From the NCBI RefSeq assembly GCF_007830265.1, contig NZ_VLKE01000001.1, forward strand, positions 2,418,001 to 2,482,000: DNA of 64,000 nucleotides, written 5' to 3'. Under the pieces are notes generated by a model, which was given only the letters and a program-made list of their open reading frames with translations, searched no databases and had not been told where the DNA came from. Source of the stretch: Micromonospora olivasterospora (GTDB taxonomy: Bacteria > Actinomycetota > Actinomycetes > Mycobacteriales > Micromonosporaceae). The translations under genes were made by a program, and so were the position numbers. Shown piece by piece: positions 12,640-22,510 of this stretch (its first letter is position 1; each line of letters starts with the position of its first letter).

Positions 12640-14143
12640 CGGCCGAACCTCTCCCAGGAGGCGGTGCCGGGCTGCGCGGAGTAGGTTTCGTCGGCGCGGA
12701 CCAGGTCACCGGGCTCGCCTCGAGTGGCGAGGTGGTCCAGGATCGCGCCGAGATCCGCGTCGTCGAACCGGCCGGCCGCGGCGGCCAGGCCGAGGGCCTG
12801 GTCGACGCGGGTGGCATCGAGGATGGTGGCGAACTCGACCGCGCGGGCCATCTTCGCCCGGACCCGGCTGGTGCCGGTCGCAGCGGCCTCGACCAGCCAT
12901 GCATGGGCGCCGTCACCGATGGAAAGGAAGTCGGCCTCGGCTTTGCTGCGGGCCCGTGGCCGCGGTGGGCGCGGGTGGTTGCCGCCGGGGTGGTGCGGGT
13001 AGTGCTCGTCGAGGATGCGCGGGTTGCCTGGGGTGGACCGTGGGTGTCGGGCGATCTCGGCGGTGCCCGTGTTCGTCATGGCGACGATGACCAGTTCCTC
13101 ACCGACGGTGCGGCACCACACCCTCGTGCCGACGTGCCCGGGCGGCGTCGAGTAGCGCACCGACCCGACCCGGACTGTCTGGTCGTCGTTGACCAGACGT
13201 TCCTCACCCAACGCGGCGGTGTGCGGGTCGGCCGGCAGCACGTGCAGGTGGCCCCGTTCGATGGCGAGGCGGTCGACCGGCGCCGCACCGGTCTCCCGAT
13301 GGATACGGGCGTTGATGTGCTCACACCACTGCTCACACGCCGCAACGAGATCGGCGAACGTGCTGTAGGCGCCGCGCGTAGGTTGGTCTCGGTGGGCACC
13401 AGATCGGCCTTGGCGACCCGCACGGTGGCCTCGACGCCGCCCTTGGACTCCGGGTCGAATGGCTCACACGAGTGCACCGTCGCCCCGTAATGCCGGCCCG
13501 CCGCGACCACGGTCGGATGCCGGACCGCGACCCCGGCGACGTGCTCGACGGTGACCGTCTTCGCGTTGTCGCCCAACAGATACGCCGGCACCCCACCGAG
13601 GCGGCGCAGCGTCGCGTCCAGACAGGCGATCAAGCTACCCATCGTCTGATCGAAGACCGGGATCACCACCCGGAACCGCGACCAGGCCAGCCACGCACAG
13701 AACAGATACGTCTTCCGCCCGTCGATCCGCGGACCGTCACCCCAGTCGAACTGCAACCACAACCCAGGCTCGGGCACCCACGGCCGATACGTGCGCCGCC
13801 GCCCGGCCCGCCACGCGATCTTCGCCTCCCGGACCGCCCGCCTCGTAGTGCGCTCGGTGCCGGTGAACCCCATCGCGATCAGGCGTTCATGCACCTTGTC
13901 CGCGCGGATCTTTGCCTTCGAGGCGTCGACCAGCTCTTCCACCTTCGGCAGGAACGCGTCGATCAGCTTCGGTCGCGGCGCTGTCCGGGCCAGCAGCGGA
14001 TCCCCGCCACCCGCGTCGCGCAACGCCACGTACCGGCGCACCGTTTTCGGGTCACACCCAGCCAACTGCGCCGCGGAATGCGCACAACGAGTCGCATCGT
14101 ACGACTCCAAGATTTCCATGATCTCCCTGTCAGACTTGGTCAC
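12636..14143 (-). pseudogene. istA: IS21 transposase IstA, frameshifted
   Basis: The N-terminal frame (start ATG 14143) has an HTH (AAQLAGCDPKTVRRYVALRD) and the DDE residues: LQFDWGDGPRIDG, LLGDNAKTV and ESKGGVEATV. After TETNLR the frame breaks in a GCGCGC run at about 13372-13378; homology continues in another frame as GAYSTFADLVAACEQWCEHI and on to a stop at 12636, passing the segment RVGSVRYSTPPGHVG. An extra GC dinucleotide (or loss of one base) explains it. The catalytic core lies before the break, but the C-terminal domain is lost, so the transposase is probably inactive unless the shift is a sequencing error. Confidence 0.85.
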
Positions 14144-14304
14144 GGTCTCTCCGGTCCGGGTGGGTTGCGAAGGTCAGCAACCAGCAGCCAACCGGCCGGA
14201 GAGATCCACTTTCACGTGCCCGAGACGGAGATCACCTGACCGCCCAGCAGGATTTCTGCTGTCCGCGAGCAGGGACTCAACTGTCCGCCAACAAGGATTT
14301 TTCC

Positions 14305-15978
14305 GGCTCTGGCACGGTCTTGATGATCGCGGATGGTCGATCTCAGTCGGCGAGCAGGATGCGGCGGCGGAGTAGGTCGTGGTTTGCGCGGCCGTACATT
14401 TGCCGTTTGAGCATTTTGATGCGGTTGACGGCGCCTTCGACAGCGCCTGAGCTCCATACCATGCTCAGGCCGGCCTTGACCGCGTCCCAGTCCTTGCGCA
14501 GTCCGCTGGCGAATGAGCGGATCTCGGCGATTTTGCCCTGTTCGGCCTGCTCGACCCACGCGGTCAGGCGTTCGCCGCCGCGGGTGCGCACGAGGTCGGT
14601 GAATCCGCGGGCCAGGTCACGGATGGCGGCCAAATCGGGACACAGGTCGCACAGCCGCTCCAGTTCCGCTTGGTGTTCGTCGGTGAGCTTGTCGACAGGG
14701 CGCATGATCCAGCCGGTGATGTCCCGGGTTGGCGGGGCCGGTGGCGGCACCGGTGCTGGTTCGTTGCGGCCGCGGATGCTGATCAGGTAGCGGCGCAGCG
14801 TCCGCTCGCCACCTTTGTAGCCACGCGCCCGGATTTCGGCCAGGAGCTGGTTGGTGCCGGGGACTCCTTCGGCGCAGCGTTGCTGCAGGTAGGGCTTGAA
14901 CGGGTCGAGGATGCTATCCCGGGCGGTGCCGTTCGGGCCGAGCAGCGTCTCGGGATCGGCGGCGTCGGCGTAGCGGCGCACGGTCTTGGGATCCAACCCC
15001 AGCCGGCGGGCGATCGTATACACGCCCAGGCCCTGCTCGCGTAGGGCGTGGACCTCGGCGTGCCGGGCCCGGGTGCGCTGCACCCGTAGCCCGTCGGGCG
15101 CCGCCGGCACGGCGGCCGGGGTGGGGTTGGCCTGAGCCGGTGCCTCGGGCGGGGGTTGCAGGCAGCGGCGGTGATGGGCGACGGCCTTGTTCACCGCGTC
15201 GGACAGGTTGTGCAGCAGGTGCCAGCGATCTGCCACTTGGATGGCGGCGGGCGCGCCGCGGGCGGCGCCTTCGGCGTAGCAGCCGGCCCGGTCCCGGCAG
15301 ATCACCTCGATCCCGGGATGGGCGTTGAGCCAGGCGGCCAGGGAGTCGGCGGACCGGTCATCGAGCACGTCGATCACCTGGTGGGTGGCCATGTTGACCA
15401 GCACCGTGCCGTACGTGTGGCCACGGCGCCAGGCGAAGTCGTCGACGCCCAACACGACCGGCGCAGGTGTGGGCGGCTCGGGCAGGGCGCGGACCAGGCG
15501 CAGCAACGTCATCCGGCCCACCTGCGGCCCGAGACGGCCGGTCAGCCGGGCGCCGGCCCGGCCGCCCAACGCCAGGGCAACGGCCTCCAGCATCCGGCGG
15601 GCCAGGGCGCTGTGGCGGCCGTGTCGCACGGTCAGCCCGTCGACCTGCTCGGCGAAGACCCTGCGCACGCAGCCGGCGAAGGTGCAGAAGAAGCGCCGTA
15701 CCCGCAGGTGGAGCACGGTCTCCCGGCCCGCGACCGCACCGTCGAGCAGCCGCCGCTCATACCGGCTATGCACCCGCCGCGACACGCTGGAGCAGGCCGG
15801 GCATCTGGCCGCGGCGCTGTTGGTCTCGGCATGGACCCGCACCGTCGAGCCCTTGGCCAACACGTTCGTGATCCGCAGCCCGGCCAGGTGCGGGAAGAAG
15901 ACCGCTAGAAGCTCCACTATAGACACAAAGCAGGATCTACCATCAACGATCCGCGATCACCAAGACCGTGCCAGAGCC
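14305..15978 (-). mobile_element. ISL3-family insertion sequence, copy 2, with 8-bp target duplication
   Basis: Same 1674-bp element as copy 1, with the same imperfect terminal inverted repeats. It is flanked by a perfect 8-bp direct repeat ATTTTTCC at 14297-14304 and 15979-15986, the duplication length expected for ISL3 elements. This marks a simple, recent insertion next to the outer end of the IS21-family element. Confidence 0.95.
14343..15926 (-). CDS. ISL3-family transposase (identical to copy 1)
   Basis: 527-residue DDE transposase whose translation is the same as that of the gene at 8065-9648, including the zinc-binding N-terminus, the Asp in GVDDFAWRRGH, the Asp in ADRWHLLHN and the Glu in SGAVEGAVNRIK. 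Intact. Confidence 0.95.
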   Translation of the reverse strand: MSIVELLAVFFPHLAGLRITNVLAKGSTVRVHAETNSAAARCPACSSVSRRVHSRYERRLLDGAVAGRETVLHLRVRRFFCTFAGCVRRVFAEQVDGLTVRHGRHSALARRMLEAVALALGGRAGARLTGRLGPQVGRMTLLRLVRALPEPPTPAPVVLGVDDFAWRRGHTYGTVLVNMATHQVIDVLDDRSADSLAAWLNAHPGIEVICRDRAGCYAEGAARGAPAAIQVADRWHLLHNLSDAVNKAVAHHRRCLQPPPEAPAQANPTPAAVPAAPDGLRVQRTRARHAEVHALREQGLGVYTIARRLGLDPKTVRRYADAADPETLLGPNGTARDSILDPFKPYLQQRCAEGVPGTNQLLAEIRARGYKGGERTLRRYLISIRGRNEPAPVPPPAPPTRDITGWIMRPVDKLTDEHQAELERLCDLCPDLAAIRDLARGFTDLVRTRGGERLTAWVEQAEQGKIAEIRSFASGLRKDWDAVKAGLSMVWSSGAVEGAVNRIKMLKRQMYGRANHDLLRRRILLAD

Positions 15979-16081
15979 ATTTTTCCGCGTCCGCTAGCAC
16001 TCCCCGGTGAACAACCTGTTCTACCTGGTAGATCCACCCGTCGGCAGCTTCCCGGCAGGGGCGTCTACACCTACCCGCGCG

Positions 16082-16596
16082 CTAACTCGCGTTCTCGTTG
16101 CGAGGGGGAAGCTTCCAGTTCGGCCGGACGTAGTGGCACGTGTAACCCCCGGGATTTCGCTCCTGGTAGTCCTGGTGTTCCGGCTCGGCCTCAAGGGGCC
16201 AGCGGGGGTGACCTCGGTGACCACCTTGCCCGGCCACAGGCCGGAGGCGTCGACGTCGGCGATCGTCTCTTCGGCGACCTTTCGCTGCTGCTCGTCGCAA
16301 TAGAAGATGGCCGACCGGTAGCTGGTTCCCACGTCGTTGCCCTGGCGATTCTTCGTTGTCGGGTCGTGGGCCTGGAAGAAGAACTCGAGAAGCTCTCGGT
16401 AGGCCAGTTTCGCGGGGTCGAAGACGACCTCGACCGCCTCGGCGTGAGATCCATGGTTCCGATACGTCGCGTTCGGCACGTCTCCGCCGGTGTATCCGAC
16501 CCTGGTGTCGACTACGCCCGGGTGTTTCCGGATGAGGTCTTCCATGCCCCAGAAGCAGCCGCCGGCCAGGATCGCCTTCGCAGTCGTCCCGGTCAT
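16082..16596 (-). pseudogene. msrA: Peptide methionine-S-sulfoxide reductase MsrA, frameshifted
   Basis: Reduces methionine-S-sulfoxide in oxidised proteins. The N-terminal active site [10 protein letters not shown] is intact, as are [17 protein letters not shown] and the [16 protein letters not shown] block. At about 16200 the frame breaks: TEVTPAGP should be followed by [11 protein letters not shown], but FW is missing and the reading frame shifts, consistent with loss of four bases; the rest ([16 protein letters not shown] ... NWKLPP) continues in another frame to the natural stop at 16082. In the first frame translation would run on to 16021. ATG 16596 overlaps the msrB stop (ATGA). Either a decayed gene or a sequence error. 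Confidence 0.85.
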
Positions 16597-17057
16597 CGTC
16601 GCTCCCCGTCCGGGTGCTCGAAAATTCTGCGGTACTCGCCGTAGCCTTCACGCTCGAGGTCGTCGCGTGGGATGAACCGGAGCGCCGCCGAGTTCATGCA
16701 GTAACGAAGTCCGCCAGTTTCTGGGGGACCGTCGTCGAACACGTGGCCCACGTGGCTGTCCCCGTGCGCCGACCGGACCTCGGTGCCGAACATGGCGTGG
16801 CTCGACTCTCGGACCTCGACCACGTTCTCCGATTCGATCGGCCTGGTGAAGGTCGGCCAGCCGGTGCCGCTGTCGTACTTATTGACGGAAGCGAACAGCG
16901 GTTCACCCGACACGATGTCGACGTAGATCCCCGGCTCCTCGTTGTCCCAGTAGGCGTTGTCGAAGGCCGGCTCCGTCCCCGCCTCCTGAGTGACTCGGTA
17001 TTGCTCCGGCGACAGCCGAGAAACTGCCTCGGGGCTCTTGCGGTACTCGTGTGACAC
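16593..17057 (-). CDS. msrB: Peptide methionine-R-sulfoxide reductase MsrB
   Basis: 154 residues, GTG start at 17057 with GGAGGGGAAG just upstream. The core reads [35 protein letters not shown] and [14 protein letters not shown], with the catalytic Cys in RYCMNS. The two CxxC zinc motifs of many MsrB proteins are absent (the first position reads [10 protein letters not shown]), so this is the metal-free form. Coupled to msrA downstream; together they repair both methionine sulfoxide epimers. Confidence 0.95.
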   Translation of the reverse strand: MSHEYRKSPEAVSRLSPEQYRVTQEAGTEPAFDNAYWDNEEPGIYVDIVSGEPLFASVNKYDSGTGWPTFTRPIESENVVEVRESSHAMFGTEVRSAHGDSHVGHVFDDGPPETGGLRYCMNSAALRFIPRDDLEREGYGEYRRIFEHPDGERR

Positions 17058-17282
17058 CGTTCTTCCCCTCCAGGGGTCGGCAAGAATGCTCAGGGTCTAC
17101 ACACGCCTGCCCGAGTGCGTACCCCGCCTAGAATCGACTAACCACGGGGCTGGTAAGCGGACCACGGCCAGGCATATGCGAGGCCCTATTAAGCCCCCCG
17201 ACTAAGCCCCTTGGGCGCAATGGGTCGAACAGGGCTGAGCGGGCAGTCGTTCGGGCGGGCGCCACCGATACCGCAGGAAGAC

Positions 17283-18470
17283 TCATCGATAGCCTTTAGT
17301 GGCCTTGACGATCTGCGGGCTGACCACGATCGCGTACCCGACGAGAATCGCCGAGGTGAGCCCGAGCAGCAGGCCAGGTTCGGTGACCACCAGCGTCACC
17401 ACGATGGCCAGCGTGATTCCCACCAGGCCAACGATGAACCGGCGCCGGGGCATGCGACCGAGAGCGAAGCGGTGCAGACCCAACCCGCACAGCATCCACG
17501 TGACGATCGACCCGCCCAGCACGAATCGCGCGTTGACCGGCATCTGACGCGACTGACCGATCTCGTACACCACAACGCCCAGCGCCCATCCCAGGAAGAG
17601 CACGGCCGCGCCAGCGGGTGAGTGGAGATAGGCGTAGCCCTGACCGCTGCCCAACTGCGGCACGGCGAGCCTGCTGTTCACGTAGGTGGTGTAAATCCAC
17701 CAGATGCTGGCGGGCAGAAGGAAGGCCGCAACGGCGGCGGCCACCACGCGGGCGGGCGGGTGGGCGGTGGGTACCGCGTCACGCAGGTTGGTCAGCGTGG
17801 CGCCGAGCAGAATGATGGTGAACTGTCCCAGCCGTTCAGGCAGGTGGGTGCTGTGTACGGGATGGCGGCGCAGCCAGCGGCGGCCGAGCCACGGGGTGAG
17901 CAGCTCAACAGCCAGGGCGGTGATCCACACTGCCGGTCGTACGGTCGGGGAGATGGCCAGTGACCCAGCCCAGAGCAACCACCCGGTACCGAATCCGGTG
18001 AGATAGACGGCGACCAGATCCCAGGCGGACCGGTCGGCTGCGAGGACTCGCAGGTACATCAGGAGCAGACAGCCACGCACGATCAGGTACCCGACCGGCA
18101 GCAGCAGCCCGGAGGGGGCCTGCTGCACGCCGAAGGTAATGGCGCCAGCACCAACCGTCGCAGCCAGCACGAGCAGTCGGTGCAGAGTGTCGTCCGGGTC
18201 GTAGCGGGTGTCGTAGAAAGACTGGCCGATCCATGACCACTGAATGAGCACGTAAAGCACGATGGCAACGGCGAGTTCTTGCACACTCGGCGATGCCCGG
18301 ATGTCCAACCGCGCGGTCACGCCCAGCAGGGCCAGGACGAATACCAGATCGAAGAAGAGTTCAAGCCAGGTGGCATGCCGCTCTTCGTTCAGCTCCGGCC
18401 CGCCGGGGTAGCGTAGCCCCAGCAGACCCACAGTACGGGACAGCCGGGCCAACCTGCCACCTCCGGCCAA
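17283..18470 (-). CDS. LtrA-family multi-pass membrane protein
   Basis: About 395 residues with roughly ten hydrophobic helices. The diagnostic opening RHATWLELFFDLVFVLALLG is that of the low-temperature-requirement A family, and the repeat-like ending (FIVGLVGITLAIVVTLVV, GLLLGLTSAILVGY) fits. The frame opens at a TTG (18470) with no clear ribosome site, so the start is uncertain by some codons. Function of the family is not firmly known. Single gene, transcribed away from the hydrolase cluster. Confidence 0.85.
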   Translation of the reverse strand: MAGGGRLARLSRTVGLLGLRYPGGPELNEERHATWLELFFDLVFVLALLGVTARLDIRASPSVQELAVAIVLYVLIQWSWIGQSFYDTRYDPDDTLHRLLVLAATVGAGAITFGVQQAPSGLLLPVGYLIVRGCLLLMYLRVLAADRSAWDLVAVYLTGFGTGWLLWAGSLAISPTVRPAVWITALAVELLTPWLGRRWLRRHPVHSTHLPERLGQFTIILLGATLTNLRDAVPTAHPPARVVAAAVAAFLLPASIWWIYTTYVNSRLAVPQLGSGQGYAYLHSPAGAAVLFLGWALGVVVYEIGQSRQMPVNARFVLGGSIVTWMLCGLGLHRFALGRMPRRRFIVGLVGITLAIVVTLVVTEPGLLLGLTSAILVGYAIVVSPQIVKATKGYR

Positions 18471-18836
18471 TCGCCCACCCCCACGCCGTCACTACCATTG
18501 GTAATCATTACCTAACGGGTCGTGCCACCGCGCCGAGACCCGCCCTGCTGCACCGGTTCCTGCCGCGGCTGAGCCACCGAGTTGCGCAGCGTCTCGTGGT
18601 CGACACCCGACTCCGGGGCCCACGTCCCGAATCGTTGCGGCAGGAAACGAGCACCAGGCCGGCATTGCCGCAGCGCTCGACGGCACAGGCGCCCGATCCA
18701 GCGGTCCCCCCGTCGGGCTGCCGGACAAATCCGGTACCCACCCGTCTCGGCTCGGCTCGCCGAACTCATGCGACAACCAGGTGTAGGCCCCGATCGAGGT
18801 GGTACTCGGATGCCCTGGCGAGGAGCGGAGGCCCGT
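18471..18836. other. Intergenic stretch between divergent genes
   Basis: Divergent promoter region for the LtrA-like protein and the epoxide hydrolase. It starts with a relatively AT-rich patch (TGGTAATCATTACCTAA at about 18499-18515, with a TGGTAAT/ATTACC dyad) that could be an operator or promoter element. The rest shows short open frames without codon bias; I see no gene. Confidence 0.4.
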
Positions 18837-20063
18837 GTGGCTGTCAAGACCGAAGAGCGGGTGGGCATCGCAGGTGTCCGGCCGTTCACGATTGAGGTCC
18901 CCGAGGCGGAACTCGAGGCGCTGCGCGCGCGCATCAGGGCCACGCGCTGGCCCGAGAGGCAGACCGTCGATGATCAGTCGCAGGGCGTACCGCTCGAAAC
19001 AAGCCAGGCGCTCGCGCGCTATTGGGAGAAGGAGTACGACTGGCGCAAGGTCGAGGCGAGGCTGAATGCACTACCGAACTTCATCACCGAGATCGACGGG
19101 CTCGGCATCCACTTCATCCACGTCCGATCGAAACACGAAGACGCCCTGCCGCTCATCGTCACACACGGCTGGCCCGGCTCGGTCATCGAGCAGCTGAAGA
19201 TCATCGGTCCGCTCACCGATCCCACGGCACACGGCGCGAGCGCGTCGGACGCCTTCCATCTGGTGATCCCGTCCCTGCCGGGCTACGGGTTCTCCGGCAA
19301 GCCGACCACGCCAGGCTGGGGCCCGGAACACATCGCACGCGCCTGGATCGAACTGATGAAGCGCCTCGGCTACACCCGATTCGTCGCCCAAGGCGGCGAC
19401 TGGGGCGCGCTCATCACCGACCTCATCGGCCTGCAGGCGCCTCCGGAACTGCTCGGCATTCACACCAACATGCCTGGGACGGTTCCCCCCGACATCGATG
19501 CACTGATCCAGTCCGACATCACCGGGATAAACAAGGCACTCAGCAAGCTGCCCTCCGACCTCTCCGAAGAGGAGAAGCGCGCCTGCGGGCAGCTCGACTT
19601 CTTCTGGAAGCATGGAGCGTACGCCCTCGTGATGGGGACGCGCCCCGAGACGTTGACTGGACTCGCGGACTCGCCCATCGCATTGGCGAGCTTCATGCTG
19701 GACCATGACGCAGCCAGCCTGGAGCTGATCTGCCGAGCCTTCGCCGGCCAACCCGGTGGCCTCACCCGGGACGACATCCTCGACAACATCACCCTCTACT
19801 GGCTGACAAACACGGGCGTTTCTGCGGCTCGTCTCTACGCGGAGAACAAGCTGTCCTTCTTGTCCGCGAAAGGCGTCTCCGTCCCGACCGCCGTGAGCGT
19901 CTTCCCCGACGAGCTCTATCAGGCGCCGCGCAGCTGGGCGGAGCGGGCGTACTCCAATCTCATCCACTACAACCGGCTCGACCGGGGCGGGCACTTCGCG
20001 GCCTGGGAACAACCGCAGCTCCTCGCCGAAGAGCTTCGTGCCGGTTTCCGGCCGCTCCGCTAG
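18837..20063 (+). CDS. Epoxide hydrolase, microsomal (EPHX1-like) type
   Basis: 408 residues from GTG 18837 (GGAG about 7 bases upstream); the same frame is open further upstream but without homology. The N-terminal EHN domain starts RPFTIEVPEAELEALRARI. Alpha/beta core: HGWPGSVIEQLKI (oxyanion loop), QGGDWGALI (nucleophile Asp), a lid, and LDRGGHFAAWEQPQLLAEE (catalytic His). These enzymes open epoxides to diols. It leads a set of three plus-strand hydrolase genes but the spacing (about 70 and 260 bases) leaves room for separate promoters. Confidence 0.92.
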   Translation: MAVKTEERVGIAGVRPFTIEVPEAELEALRARIRATRWPERQTVDDQSQGVPLETSQALARYWEKEYDWRKVEARLNALPNFITEIDGLGIHFIHVRSKHEDALPLIVTHGWPGSVIEQLKIIGPLTDPTAHGASASDAFHLVIPSLPGYGFSGKPTTPGWGPEHIARAWIELMKRLGYTRFVAQGGDWGALITDLIGLQAPPELLGIHTNMPGTVPPDIDALIQSDITGINKALSKLPSDLSEEEKRACGQLDFFWKHGAYALVMGTRPETLTGLADSPIALASFMLDHDAASLELICRAFAGQPGGLTRDDILDNITLYWLTNTGVSAARLYAENKLSFLSAKGVSVPTAVSVFPDELYQAPRSWAERAYSNLIHYNRLDRGGHFAAWEQPQLLAEELRAGFRPLR

Positions 20064-20134
20064 CCGAGGCGATTCGGGCATGCCGACCGTGGTGTCGGGT
20101 ACGCGGAACGGACTGACGACTGCGAGGGGGAGGC

Positions 20135-21010
20135 ATGGACGGCGCACGGATCCCACCCGGATTCACGGAACAGACGGCCCGGGTCGGCCAGATCACGATC
20201 AATTACGTACGGGGTGGTCAGGGTGGGACATTGGTCCTGCTGCACGGCTATCCGCAGACGTGGTTCATGTGGCGCAAGGTTCTGCCGGAGCTTGCCAAGC
20301 GGTACACCGTCATCGCGCCCGACCTGCGCGGCGCTGGCCGCAGCGACGCCCCGGCAAGCGGATACGACAAGAAGACCCTCGCCCGGGACGTACACGACTT
20401 ACTCGCCCAACTCGGGCTCGAACGAGACATCTGCCTGGTTGGCCACGACATCGGCACCATGGTCGCGTACGCGTACGCCGCCGCCTATGGCGATCAGGTG
20501 AGCAAGCTCGTCCTCACCGAGGCGCCCATCCCGGACCAGGGCCTGTATCAGGCTCCGTCGCTCACTCCGAGCGGGCCGGGCCTGTGGAATTTCGGGTTCT
20601 TCAGCCTCCCGAACGGCCTTCCGGAGCAGATCGTGGCCGGCCGGGAAGAGCTCTGGGTGGATCGGTTCACCGACTCGATGGAGGTGCAGAAGACCGCCAT
20701 CGGCGCGGACGAGGTCGCGGAGTACGCCCGGTACCTTCAGGACGACGCCCACCTGCGGGCGAGCTTCGAATATTTTCGCGCCCTTCCACAGGACGTCGCC
20801 GACAACGCCGAGTACGCCAAGACGAAACTCGCCATGCCGGTGCTCGCCCTCGGCGCCCAGGCGAGCCTAGGGGACGCCGTATCCCAACAGGCCGCCCATT
20901 ACGCCTCCAGCGTGAGCGGCGGCGTCATCGAGAACTGCGGCCATTGGATCTTCGAGGAACGGCCCGCCGAACTCACGAGCCAACTGCTGGAGTTCCTCCA
21001 ACCGGCCTGA
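20135..21010 (+). CDS. Alpha/beta hydrolase, haloalkane dehalogenase / epoxide hydrolase type
   Basis: 291 residues. LLHGYPQTWFMWRKVLPELA, APDLRGAGRSDAP and the nucleophile elbow LVGHDIGTMVAY (Asp rather than Ser) place it in the dehalogenase/epoxide hydrolase branch; the catalytic His lies in VIENCGHWIFEERP. ATG 20135 follows GAGGGGGAGG. Lies 71 bases downstream of the other epoxide hydrolase. Exact substrate not deducible. Confidence 0.9.
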   Translation: MDGARIPPGFTEQTARVGQITINYVRGGQGGTLVLLHGYPQTWFMWRKVLPELAKRYTVIAPDLRGAGRSDAPASGYDKKTLARDVHDLLAQLGLERDICLVGHDIGTMVAYAYAAAYGDQVSKLVLTEAPIPDQGLYQAPSLTPSGPGLWNFGFFSLPNGLPEQIVAGREELWVDRFTDSMEVQKTAIGADEVAEYARYLQDDAHLRASFEYFRALPQDVADNAEYAKTKLAMPVLALGAQASLGDAVSQQAAHYASSVSGGVIENCGHWIFEERPAELTSQLLEFLQPA

Positions 21011-21270
21011 CCTGACCCGTTCATAGCCGTGATGCAGGCCCAAGCCCGCGAACAGGGACGCTACCTCGGCGGCCGGCCACCAACGCGTCCGGGCGTACAC
21101 GTCGCTTCCGCTTCCGGGTGATGTGCGGACGGCTAGGATTTCATGGAAGCGACCGGCGACCCGGAGGCGGCGCAGAGCGTGCGCCGGCGGGCCGCGACTG
21201 CCTCCCTGCGGCGTGAGGTTGCCGCTGTCCGAGGGTTCCGACGATTGCTGCAGCCCTCGGAAGGAGCATC

Positions 21271-22089
21271 ATGAGCGAGCCGACGACGAATGCCCTGCCG
21301 ATCGTGCTGATCCATGGGCTGTGGATGACTGCCCGAAGCTGGGACTGCTGGGTGGAGCACTACCGGGCGAAGGGCCATGAGGTCTTCGTGCCGACGTACC
21401 CGGGATTCGAGATCGAGGTAGAGGCGTTGCGGGAAAGACCCGAGGTCATCGCCGAGGCCTCGGTTCCCGCAACGCTCGACCATCTCAGCGAGGTGGTCGA
21501 GAGCCTGGACCGTCCGCCGATCATCATGGGCCACTCCTTCGGGGGGACCTTCACCCAACTCTTGGTGAACCGCGGGTTGGGTGCCGCCGCGGTGGTGATC
21601 GACTCGGCGCCACCCGAGGGCGTGCGGGTGAACCCGCCGGCCCAGATCAAGTCCCTGTTCCCAGTCCTCAAGAACCCGGCCAACCGGCACCGCGCGGTGG
21701 GCTTCACCAAGGAGCAGTTCCACTATGCCTTCGCCAACACGGTCAGCAGGGAGGAATCCGACGCCGCGTACGACCGCCTCCACATCCCGGCGCCCGGCAA
21801 CTGGGTCTGGACCTATGGCCTGACAGCCAACTGGAAGCCGGGGCACCAGGAGACCTGGGTCGACTACGACCTGGACGATCGTGCTCCGTTGTTGTTCATC
21901 ATTGGCGGCAAAGACCACCTGATGCCGCCCTCGGTGATCCGCTCGAACGCGAAGAAATACCGCAACTCCGAGGCGACGACTGAGATCTACGAGTTTCCGG
22001 ACCGCTCACACTTCACCGGCGTCGAGCCTGGCTGGGAGCAGGTGGCCGACTACGCGCTCGAGTGGGCGACGAGCCACGCGCGAACGTGA
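21271..22089 (+). CDS. Alpha/beta hydrolase, serine type
   Basis: 272 residues, preceded by GGAAGGAG. Opening IVLIHGLWMTARSWDCWVEH, nucleophile elbow IIMGHSFGGTFTQLL, acid in IIGGKDHLMPPSV and His in PDRSHFTGVEPGW. This matches a group of actinomycete hydrolases often called alpha/beta hydrolase fold-5; probably an esterase, but unproven. Confidence 0.88.
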   Translation: MSEPTTNALPIVLIHGLWMTARSWDCWVEHYRAKGHEVFVPTYPGFEIEVEALRERPEVIAEASVPATLDHLSEVVESLDRPPIIMGHSFGGTFTQLLVNRGLGAAAVVIDSAPPEGVRVNPPAQIKSLFPVLKNPANRHRAVGFTKEQFHYAFANTVSREESDAAYDRLHIPAPGNWVWTYGLTANWKPGHQETWVDYDLDDRAPLLFIIGGKDHLMPPSVIRSNAKKYRNSEATTEIYEFPDRSHFTGVEPGWEQVADYALEWATSHART

Positions 22090-22510
22090 AAGGGCTGACC
22101 AACCGCAGACAGCGGCGAGCTGTGGTCCCGTCCGGCAAGCGCCGTGCCCGCACTCGGGCTGGGATGCCACGTATTGCGGGTGCCTCACGCCCAGGTTTGG
22201 CGACGGCTCCTTCGTGGCATCGCCGGGTCAACCCACGCTGACCGAGCCTCTGCAGTTCAGGGCCGGCCATGGTGACGGACGACAAGACCATGCCTCAATG
22301 ACGGACGGGGCGGCCCGGGACTCGTGGATACGGGCCGCCCCCTTCACATCCTTGAAGATAAGGAGTCGACCTCGCGGGAGATCGCAGGGATCAGACGGCC
22401 GCCCGCGGGACCCATAGGTGTCAGGGTTGGGTGAGACCAGCGGTACAGAGCAAGCAAGCCAGAGCCCGTGGACGACCCGTGGGCGCGACCTCGCGAAGTA
22501 AGGTCGAGAG
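22090..22510. other. Intergenic stretch with a strong hairpin
   Basis: No gene recognised. Contains an 11-bp perfect inverted repeat, GGGGCGGCCCG at 22307-22317 and CGGGCCGCCCC at 22331-22341, without a T-tract; it may end transcription from the hydrolase cluster. The last bases hold the promoter and ribosome region of the VOC gene. Confidence 0.45.

Larger units (their letters stand above)
11545..14297 (-). mobile_element. IS21-family element with frameshifted istA
   Basis: istA, a small middle gene and istB lie in one minus-strand operon. The ends are inverted: GGCGGACAG ... CAGAAATCC ... GGTCAGGTGATCTCCGT on the left (about 11548-11592) matches the complement of 14229-14290 on the right. 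The right end carries a second GGCGGACAG unit further out, consistent with the multiple terminal binding sites of IS21 elements. A shared outer TCCTTGT brings the likely limits to about 11542-11545 and 14293-14297. I see no convincing short target duplication. ISL3 copy 2 inserted immediately outside the right end. Confidence 0.85.

Noticed and set aside
11535..14305. A target-site duplication for the IS21-family element
   Set aside because: The bases next to the ends (TCCTT and AAGGA) are inverted, not direct, copies, so they belong to the terminal repeats.
18492..18776. A 94-codon minus-strand frame between the LtrA-like and epoxide hydrolase genes
   Set aside because: Third-position GC bias is weak, no ribosome site, no family; lies in a divergent promoter region.
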